Below, piece by piece: positions 58,784-64,000 of a DNA stretch of 64,000 nucleotides. Where the stretch lies: NCBI GenBank assembly GCA_029880245.1, contig JAOUOR010000002.1:1-64000 (forward strand), read 5' to 3'. The DNA comes from Alphaproteobacteria bacterium (GTDB taxonomy: Bacteria; Pseudomonadota; Alphaproteobacteria; Micavibrionales; Micavibrionaceae). Made by a program: the position numbers and the translations under genes. Numbering within the stretch: the stretch's first letter is position 1; each line of letters opens with the position of its first letter. The notes beneath the pieces are model-generated. The model was not told the DNA's origin, searched no databases, and saw nothing but the letters and a program-made list of their open reading frames with translations.

Positions 58784-59635
58784 TTATTTTCCCTTATCTT
58801 CTTTTGTCATTAATTCCTGAAACGCAAATGTCAAGCCCGCGATTGACAATGCGTAGGTCAAGAGGACTGTCGCATATAATAGAATTTTTTCAAAAATTAG
58901 AGCAAAGGCAGGGCTAAAAGAAAGAAGGCCTATGATGGCAGAATAAAATGGAAGTAAAATGGCAAATACAGGAAATGAACATAAAAAAATCAAGATTATC
59001 ATCTTTGCAGAGTTATTGATCCCGCCCATTTTCTTTAAATAATCAGAGACCCTGAACCCCATCGCAGCAGGTACGTTTACAACACAAAGCCGTGTGGTCC
59101 ACACAATAACTGTAAACACACATAGAGCAATGAACATTCTGACCGGCACAGGTAATAGATTTTCAATAGCTTGTTCCTGCATTTCCGGAGACATCGGTAA
59201 TACTTTAGAAGCTGGAAGCATCACCCCCCATGCCAAAACTGTGAAAAAGATAAAAACAAGAATATAGCAGGCTATACTGACCTGCAAAGCGTCTTTACGG
59301 GATAAATCGGCCCCTTTTATATGCTTTATAATTCTGTCACTTTCATTTATTTCCGGAGCATCAACCAGCGTACCCCAAATATGTATGGGTTCGTGATAGA
59401 CAACAAAACGGACAAACATGGCAAAAAACAACGCTTCAACAAAAATCGCAGGCATCATAATCAAATTGTGGCGTAACATCCCGAGTTCTTCTATTCCGCC
59501 TAGCGACGCTATGCTCAGGACGCAAAAAATTTCCACGAATAAGACCGGCACAGCAACACGCGCCAGATATCCTTTATAATACCAGACAAATTCATAAGCT
59601 TTGGAAGCACTGGTTATAAAATCAAAACTTGCCAT
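58784..59635 (-). CDS. Hypothetical inner-membrane protein, about 6 helices
   Basis: A 283-residue membrane protein of no recognised family. Helices lie near 20-45, 55-80, 120-145, 165-185, 210-235 and 245-270. The last residues are charged and cytoplasmic. It is transcribed away from ctaA, whose start is 75 bases from its own. It precedes the ferredoxin gene. A role in transport or in the respiratory chain cannot be inferred from sequence. Confidence 0.75.
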   Translation of the reverse strand: MASFDFITSASKAYEFVWYYKGYLARVAVPVLFVEIFCVLSIASLGGIEELGMLRHNLIMMPAIFVEALFFAMFVRFVVYHEPIHIWGTLVDAPEINESDRIIKHIKGADLSRKDALQVSIACYILVFIFFTVLAWGVMLPASKVLPMSPEMQEQAIENLLPVPVRMFIALCVFTVIVWTTRLCVVNVPAAMGFRVSDYLKKMGGINNSAKMIILIFLCSFPVFAILLPFYSAIIGLLSFSPAFALIFEKILLYATVLLTYALSIAGLTFAFQELMTKEDKGK

Positions 59636-59710
59636 GAGGTGTTTCTTTGTTTATTGCACAATACACATCAACATTACACACTTGCCTAAACTATTAAAAC
59701 ATTAAAAGCC

Positions 59711-60742
59711 ATGAAAAAGAAAATGCATAGCACCAAAGAAAATAGCGCCGTTATTACCTGGTTATATGTGTGTTGCGGTCTGGTTTTCCTGATGATTATT
59801 GTAGGCGCGATTACCCGCCTTACAGAATCCGGCCTATCGATAGTTGAATGGCGCCCCCTGATCGGGGCATTGCCGCCCATGAATGAGGAAGAATGGCAGC
59901 GCGTATATGAGCTTTATAAACTCTCTCCGGAGTTTGAAAAAAAACATTTCTGGATGGACATCGAGGATTTCAAAAATATCTTTTTCTGGGAATGGTTTCA
60001 CAGATTTCTGGGGCGTTTAATCGGAATAGTGTACGCTTTGCCGTTTTTGTTTTTCCTTATAAGAGGCTGGATACCGCAAGGATATAAGCTCAAGTTTTTT
60101 GGCTTGCTCGTGCTTGGAGGCGCACAAGGCTTTATGGGGTGGTATATGGTTAAAAGCGGGCTTGTTGATATCCCGTCTGTGAGCCATTACCGCCTTACTG
60201 CACATTTGTCACTCGCCCTGTTAATATATGGGTTAATGTTCTGGATAGCTCAAAGCCTCAAGGATTTGGGGACAAGTACAAAGCGTACAGGTCATTTTTG
60301 CCTTTACCGCCAAGGATGGGTAACGCTTGGTTTGCTTATGATTACAATTTTCTGGGGCGCGTACACGGCGGGGCTGGATGCCGGCCTTGTCTATAATGAC
60401 ACTTTTCCTAAGATGGGCGAGACATGGATTCCTTCCGAAATCTGGTTTTATAAACCTGTCTGGGTGAATTTTTTTGAAAATCCCGCAGGCGTACAATTTG
60501 TTCATCGATGGCTGGCTATGCTAACGGGGCTAGCCCTCTTTGGTTTGAGCATACGGGCGATGCATACAGGGTATAAAGATTTGCGTTTTGCCATGCTGGG
60601 GTTTTTTGTATTTATCCAGATAGGGCTTGGTATTTTTACGCTGCTCTCGGGGGTAAATATTGTTCTGGCGGTTTCCCATCAGGCCGGCGCAGTGCTCTTG
60701 CTGACCCTTTTACTGGCCTGTATGCATAAATTACGTGTTTAA
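59711..60742 (+). CDS. ctaA: Heme A synthase (CtaA, COX15 type)
   Basis: Oxidises the methyl of heme O to make heme A for the aa3 oxidase. The 343 residues form eight helices. His residues in EWFHRF, SHYRLTAHLS, FVHRWLA and SHQAGA are the conserved heme and substrate ligands of the COX15-type form. GAITRLTESGLSIVEW near the N-terminus is characteristic. It is transcribed alone, with the tRNA-CAT gene 54 bases past its end, and is 20 kb from ctaCD. Confidence 0.96.
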   Translation: MKKKMHSTKENSAVITWLYVCCGLVFLMIIVGAITRLTESGLSIVEWRPLIGALPPMNEEEWQRVYELYKLSPEFEKKHFWMDIEDFKNIFFWEWFHRFLGRLIGIVYALPFLFFLIRGWIPQGYKLKFFGLLVLGGAQGFMGWYMVKSGLVDIPSVSHYRLTAHLSLALLIYGLMFWIAQSLKDLGTSTKRTGHFCLYRQGWVTLGLLMITIFWGAYTAGLDAGLVYNDTFPKMGETWIPSEIWFYKPVWVNFFENPAGVQFVHRWLAMLTGLALFGLSIRAMHTGYKDLRFAMLGFFVFIQIGLGIFTLLSGVNIVLAVSHQAGAVLLLTLLLACMHKLRV

Positions 60743-60796
60743 ATGGCTTGTAAGGGCACAGAAATTACAGTAGAAAACATCTGACCTTTATAATAA

Positions 60797-60873
60797 GGGC
60801 CTGTAGCTCAGCTGGTTAGAGCAGTCCGCTCATAACGGATTGGTCGGGGGTTCAAGTCCCTCCGGGCCCACCA
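60797..60873 (+). tRNA. tRNA with CAT anticodon, probably tRNA-Ile2
   Basis: A 77-base cloverleaf: acceptor GGGCCTG pairs with CGGGCCC, discriminator A and encoded CCA. The anticodon stem GTCCG/CGGAT encloses CTCATAA, giving CAT. The C4-G69 and C5-G68 pairs match determinants of TilS in E. coli, which converts C34 to lysidine. The TTGGTCG variable segment also resembles ileX, so Ile2 (reads AUA) is preferred to elongator Met. Confidence 0.85.
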
Positions 60874-60885
60874 CAAAATTGCAGA

Positions 60886-60915
60886 AAACCGCCATTTCGG
60901 GCGGTTTCGTTCTTT
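60886..60915 (+). terminator. Terminator after tRNA-CAT
   Basis: AAACCGCC (60886-60893) pairs with GGCGGTTT (60900-60907) around a six-base loop, followed by CGTTCTTT. It lies 13 bases past the encoded CCA. Confidence 0.75.
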
Positions 60916-61143
60916 CCGGAAATCGCTGTGCTTCCCTCGTGCTCTCCAACACGGGATGCACGGGAATGCAAAGAAAAGTGTTGTTACCTCTCGAAAATGC
61001 ACGAAATTACAATAGTTTGGATGTACAAATATTGTGTTTTATCTGCTTGTGTGATTTATTTATATGAAATCATAAAAGAAAGACTTGATTTAGATAGGGC
61101 TTATCTATTATAAAGCCTCAGTCTTGAAGGCAACTTCTCTTGC
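60916..61143. other. Non-coding spacer between the two tRNA genes
   Basis: About 230 bases with no supported gene; the few short frames are in the antisense or flanking shadow of the tRNAs. A possible promoter for tRNA-Glu is TATTAT at 61106-61111, with TTGATT 15 bases before it (a short spacer). Confidence 0.5.
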
Positions 61144-61219
61144 GTCCCGTTCGTCTAGAGGCCTAGGACACCGCCCTTTCACGGCGGCAACACGGGTTCG
61201 AATCCCGTACGGGATGCCA
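61144..61219 (+). tRNA. tRNA-Glu (anticodon TTC)
   Basis: A 76-base cloverleaf with encoded CCA. Acceptor GTCCCGT pairs with ACGGGAT, the first pair being G-U. The anticodon stem CCGCC/GGCGG encloses CTTTCAC, giving TTC. Discriminator G, as in E. coli tRNA-Glu. A putative integrative element begins just downstream, so its 3' end may be an attachment site. Confidence 0.95.
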
Positions 61220-61363
61220 ATTATTTCAATAACTTAGATGATTTTCAAAAACTCCGTACGTAACTTATACGTAATATACGGGTTCATTTTTCATGGGATT
61301 TTGCTGTACTAAATAGGACAAGTAATAGTTGGAAAATTATGTCAGAGTTTGTAAATTCGTTTA

Positions 61364-62140
61364 ATGTTCGATTACGATGACATTGAAAACTTTCATATTC
61401 CAGACTTCAAGCTTTTTCACCTAAGCTTATATGAAGCAGCGAGATTTGCGGCAAAAATTAGATTGCTCGAAGGCTATCTTGATATAGATCATCCTGACGA
61501 GCCTGAGTTTTACGATTTAAACAATCCAGTTTTGGACAAGTTGCTAAAAGAACAATATGAGATTTTTGAAAATGCACTGCTTAAGGCTGCTCAGAACGGA
61601 AGCTTGAAAGTCGCTCATTTAGAAAGAGATATACATGACGAAATAGATATTGCTCACACCTATATTGATATTCACGATCTAGCGGATTGGCTAGATAAAA
61701 GAGGAACATCAATTTACGGTGATTTCTTTGCTGGCTATCAAGATAAGCAATTTGATTTATACTGGATTGCAGAACGTGCTGTTAAAGCTGAGTTAGTTCG
61801 TAGGGAAAATCAGGCTAAGAGAAACATTTTTTCAGATCAGGACTTAATAGTTCACCTGCAAGAGCAAAATGAATCTTTAAAAAAGGCTTATGAAACAAAC
61901 AATCAAAATAAACCAAAACCATTACATACAAAAGAAAGAGAAACTCTTTTAAAGATTATAGCAGGCATGGCAACAGACGCGTATGGCTACGATCCAAATG
62001 CTGCCCGCTCACCCATCCCCAGAGAGATAGCTGATATACTCGCCGAAAAAGAAATACCCCTTGATCCCGACACTGTTCGTAAATGGCTAAAAGAAGCTGC
62101 CGAAATTCTGCCTCAAAGCCCTGAAAACCCTGACGACTAA
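61364..62140 (+). CDS. Genomic-island hypothetical protein
   Basis: A 258-residue protein, without signal peptide or membrane helices. An acidic N-terminal half is followed, after a Lys/Asn linker, by a C-terminal block (about 197-250) with KERETLLKIIAGMA and DTVRKWLKEAAE. That block resembles sequences I recall from proteins of proteobacterial genomic islands, where it looks like a winged or HTH-like element. No activity is known. The codon use is more AT-rich than in the housekeeping genes, and it contains no TGTACG words. Confidence 0.7.
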   Translation: MFDYDDIENFHIPDFKLFHLSLYEAARFAAKIRLLEGYLDIDHPDEPEFYDLNNPVLDKLLKEQYEIFENALLKAAQNGSLKVAHLERDIHDEIDIAHTYIDIHDLADWLDKRGTSIYGDFFAGYQDKQFDLYWIAERAVKAELVRRENQAKRNIFSDQDLIVHLQEQNESLKKAYETNNQNKPKPLHTKERETLLKIIAGMATDAYGYDPNAARSPIPREIADILAEKEIPLDPDTVRKWLKEAAEILPQSPENPDD

Positions 62141-62170
62141 ACCGAATACGGTTTTGGTTTAACCGAATAC
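62140..62170. promoter_or_regulatory. Direct repeat AACCGAATAC, possible operator
   Basis: AACCGAATAC occurs at 62140-62149 and 62161-62170. The copies are 21 bases apart, about two DNA turns, as for a dimer or two regulators on one face. They lie just after the previous stop codon and upstream of the AlpA-like gene, so autoregulation is possible. An AAACCG/CGGTTT hairpin overlaps the first copy. Confidence 0.4.
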
Positions 62171-62233
62171 CACCACAAATATTTTAGCTTGTATAGATTT
62201 GCCTTGGTTGCAATTAAACTAAGGAGAATCTTA

Positions 62234-62425
62234 ATGCACAACTACACTCTTCCTGACACTGGATTTGTAAGACTTCCAGAAGTTTTAAAAGTCTTTCCTG
62301 TGAGTAAATCAACATGGTGGGCAGGCATTAAAGACGGACGTTTTCCCAAAGGCGTGAAATTAAGTGAAAAAATCACAGCGTGGCGCGTTGAAGACATTCG
62401 GGCGTTGATTGAATCATACAAGTAA
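62234..62425 (+). CDS. AlpA-like MerR-type DNA-binding regulator
   Basis: A 63-residue protein with the AlpA/excisionase-type winged-helix pattern: RLPEVLKVFPVSKSTWWAGIK, then DGRFPKGVKL, then TAWRVEDIRALI. Such proteins regulate integration and excision of P4-like islands. The ATG has AAGGAG seven bases upstream; an earlier in-frame start would add 15 residues but has no such site. It lies between the unknown gene and the HTH/zinc-ribbon gene. Confidence 0.85.
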   Translation: MHNYTLPDTGFVRLPEVLKVFPVSKSTWWAGIKDGRFPKGVKLSEKITAWRVEDIRALIESYK

Positions 62426-62431
62426 AAGCCT

Positions 62432-62953
62432 ATGTCAAAGCGTTTATACCCTCATAACCGCGTGCGCTATTGGTCTGCGTATGATCTGGATGAAATATGC
62501 GCTCTGTTCTCAGATACAGGGCTGCATATTCAAACGGTGCGAAGATGGATAAATAAGGGTGGTTTGCAAACTATAGACCGGAACAAGCCCACCTTGATTT
62601 ACGGGCAAAACCTTATTGATTTTCTAAAGCGCCAGAACAGTAAAGGAAAGTGCAAAACAGCCTTTGACCAGATTTATTGCATGAAATGCAAAGACGGGCG
62701 GCCTGTTTATCAGAAAAAGATTGTAATTGAACAGCATAAAGGAGGGTTTTTAAAAGCATCCGGCCTTTGCCGTGAATGCAAAAATCGTATGTTCAAAAGC
62801 TACAAAATGGAAGATTACGGCGCGTTAAAGCGTACCTTTCATGTGGTTGATGTTTTGGAATTATACGATTGTGTAACCCCCACCGATAAGACTCACATTT
62901 CTGCACAAGAGCAAAAGCGCGCAAGTGAGTCTGGGCAAATGGAGCTTTTTTAA
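62432..62953 (+). CDS. HTH and zinc-ribbon island protein with a C-terminal QMELF motif
   Basis: A 173-residue protein. An N-terminal helix-turn-helix (about 15-65, with IQTVRRWINKGGL) is followed by a four-Cys zinc ribbon: CMKC near 86-89 and CREC near 112-115. The last five residues are QMELF, which matches the sliding-clamp (beta) binding consensus QxxLF. Function unknown; a link to replication or recombination is inferred. The next gene's ATG overlaps its stop by one base, so it is co-translated with the integrase. Confidence 0.75.
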   Translation: MSKRLYPHNRVRYWSAYDLDEICALFSDTGLHIQTVRRWINKGGLQTIDRNKPTLIYGQNLIDFLKRQNSKGKCKTAFDQIYCMKCKDGRPVYQKKIVIEQHKGGFLKASGLCRECKNRMFKSYKMEDYGALKRTFHVVDVLELYDCVTPTDKTHISAQEQKRASESGQMELF

Positions 62954-63966
62954 TGAGCAAAGCTAATTACAAAGACAGATTCAACCCCATAAATGAGCGC
63001 ATGAAATATAAATACCGTATTTACATGCGATGCGTGCGGCAAAGAGATGAAAAAACCATTTTGGCTGCCTTAAAACATATTCGAGAATTTGAGATTTTTT
63101 GTGGTTTTGCGGGGTTTGAAAAATACGATGATGCTATAGCGGATAAATATATCCGAGCCATGTTTTCGCAAAAACTTTCTCTTAATCACATCACAGGCAA
63201 TTTGCGTGCTGTTAAAGATTTTTTGAACTGGCTTGAGCGGCAAAGAGGTTACAGGAGCAAAATCAATTTTAACCATATTGAATATTTAAACATTTCTACA
63301 AACCAAAAGAAGGAGGCGAAAGCCATGAACTACCAAAAAGCCTATAAATACGATCAAATTATTGATGTAATTCGTGCCATGCCGGATAAAACAGAAAAGG
63401 AAAAACGTGATAAAGCCATGATTTCCTTGCAAGCACTTTGTACTTTGCGCATTTCAGAATTGCGCACTGTTAAAATAAGGAGTTTGATTGAGGAAGACGG
63501 CATATTCTTTGTATATGTATGCCCCAAAAACATGAAAACAAAATTTGCAAAAACACGATATTCGGTTTTTGTGCCTTTGCCGGATGACATTAAAGGGAAT
63601 ATATTAAGCTGGCGTGATTATCTTGTGTCACTGGGTTTTAAAGACAATGATCCGCTTTTCCCTAAAATAGACAATAGCTTTAATGCTCAAAACCTTCTTG
63701 AACAAGGCATAAAGAAGATTGAAATAAAATCCGATACGACAATTCGGGATGTTTTCCGGCGGGCTTTTGAAAACGCAGGGCTGCCCTATATCAATCCGCA
63801 TTCTTTTAGAAAAACGCTTGCACGATATGCCCAGACCCAAACCCCAGAGTTTTTGAACGCTGTGAGGCAAAACTTAGGGCATAGCTCCATAGATACAACG
63901 CTTAATAGTTATGGACAATTATCCGTGGCAGATCAGAGGAGAATAATAAATCAAGTGAGTTTTTAA
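62953..63966 (+). CDS. Tyrosine recombinase/phage-type integrase
   Basis: Site-specific recombinase of 337 residues, complete. An N-terminal SAM-like core-binding domain (about 20-125) is followed by the catalytic domain with Arg166, His283 and Arg286 (HSFRKTL), His310 (LGHSS) and the nucleophile Tyr320. All the catalytic residues are seen, so it should be active. It starts on the stop codon of the HTH/zinc-ribbon gene. It would insert the island; tRNA-Glu 1.7 kb upstream is a candidate target, but the other junction is not in view. Confidence 0.93.
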   Translation: MSKANYKDRFNPINERMKYKYRIYMRCVRQRDEKTILAALKHIREFEIFCGFAGFEKYDDAIADKYIRAMFSQKLSLNHITGNLRAVKDFLNWLERQRGYRSKINFNHIEYLNISTNQKKEAKAMNYQKAYKYDQIIDVIRAMPDKTEKEKRDKAMISLQALCTLRISELRTVKIRSLIEEDGIFFVYVCPKNMKTKFAKTRYSVFVPLPDDIKGNILSWRDYLVSLGFKDNDPLFPKIDNSFNAQNLLEQGIKKIEIKSDTTIRDVFRRAFENAGLPYINPHSFRKTLARYAQTQTPEFLNAVRQNLGHSSIDTTLNSYGQLSVADQRRIINQVSF

Positions 63967-64000
63967 TATTTAACCCTTTTGAATAGCCTGTTTTAGTTAT

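Noticed and set aside
60808-61002. Minus-strand ORF ending in a WWARRDLNPRP-type peptide, overlapping the tRNA-CAT gene
   Set aside because: This peptide is the well-known false translation of the antisense of a tRNA gene; no RBS or domain supports it.
61190-61219. tRNA-Glu 3' end as a proven att site
   Set aside because: No second copy of the tRNA 3' end is visible in the window, so it is only a candidate.

Overview
This window looks like chromosomal DNA of a free-living, aerobic, low-to-mid GC alphaproteobacterium. The evidence is the gene content: an A1-type aa3 oxidase with a CtaA/CtaB/CtaG/Surf1 maturation set and a CoxF-like micro-gene, a 1613-residue NAD-glutamate dehydrogenase, an Usg-family protein, an IalB-family protein, and D-3-hydroxybutyrate and acetoacetate metabolism. 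A Micavibrio-like lineage is a guess; the sequence alone does not fix the order. Genes are tightly packed, several overlap by 1 to 11 bases, and three tRNA genes are present (Thr-CGT, CAT read as Ile2, Glu-TTC). No rRNA, IS element or CRISPR array was seen.

Layout. 0-11.3 kb (all minus): RNase E, an M23 peptidase, an IalB-like protein, then a cytochrome oxidase assembly block read leftwards from ctaB through a 40-residue CoxF-like gene, a YdfG-type reductase, a charged coiled-coil secreted protein, ctaG, ctaE, DUF983 and surf1. 11.5-18.8 kb (minus): an Aas-type transporter/acyltransferase/acyl-ACP synthetase fusion, NhaD and a chemoreceptor. 19-25.2 kb: two unknown proteins, class II lysS, a membrane-anchored spermidine-synthase-like protein and nnrE. 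25.2-28 kb: tRNA-Thr and a phage-like LamG/SASA-esterase/LamG protein behind a promoter-terminator leader. 28-37.5 kb: clpA, purD, putA, xseA and a disordered unknown protein. 37.6-42 kb: ctaD, ctaC, rsmE and ubiA. 42-51 kb: the giant GDH, bdhA, ndh and an orphan PAS histidine kinase. 51-60.7 kb: redoxin, a DsbD/ScsB-like reductant exporter, aacS, an aminotransferase, a SpoU-type methyltransferase, usg, ferredoxin, a membrane protein and ctaA. 60.8-64 kb: two tRNAs, then the left part of an integrative element (unknown protein, AlpA-like regulator, HTH/zinc-ribbon protein, tyrosine recombinase) that may run past the window end.

How the genes work together. ctaC, ctaD and ctaE encode the oxidase core. 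ctaB and ctaA make heme O and heme A, CtaG delivers CuB, and Surf1 helps heme a3 insertion. ndh and ubiA feed and supply the quinone pool. putA, the NAD-GDH and the aminotransferase route proline and glutamate carbon into central metabolism, while bdhA and aacS handle ketone-body or PHB-derived carbon. The DsbD-like protein and redoxin form an envelope thiol system.

Features beyond ordinary annotation include a 31-codon membrane micro-ORF overlapping the rne start, several promoters that place the start codon at or near +1 (leaderless genes), and a composite palindromic repeat present twice. ubiA shares start-codon bases with one antisense neighbour and stop-codon bases with another. The word TGTACG is strongly enriched in some gene blocks and absent from the island. 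The island protein beside the integrase ends in a sliding-clamp-type QMELF tail. All motif counts and positions were read by eye.
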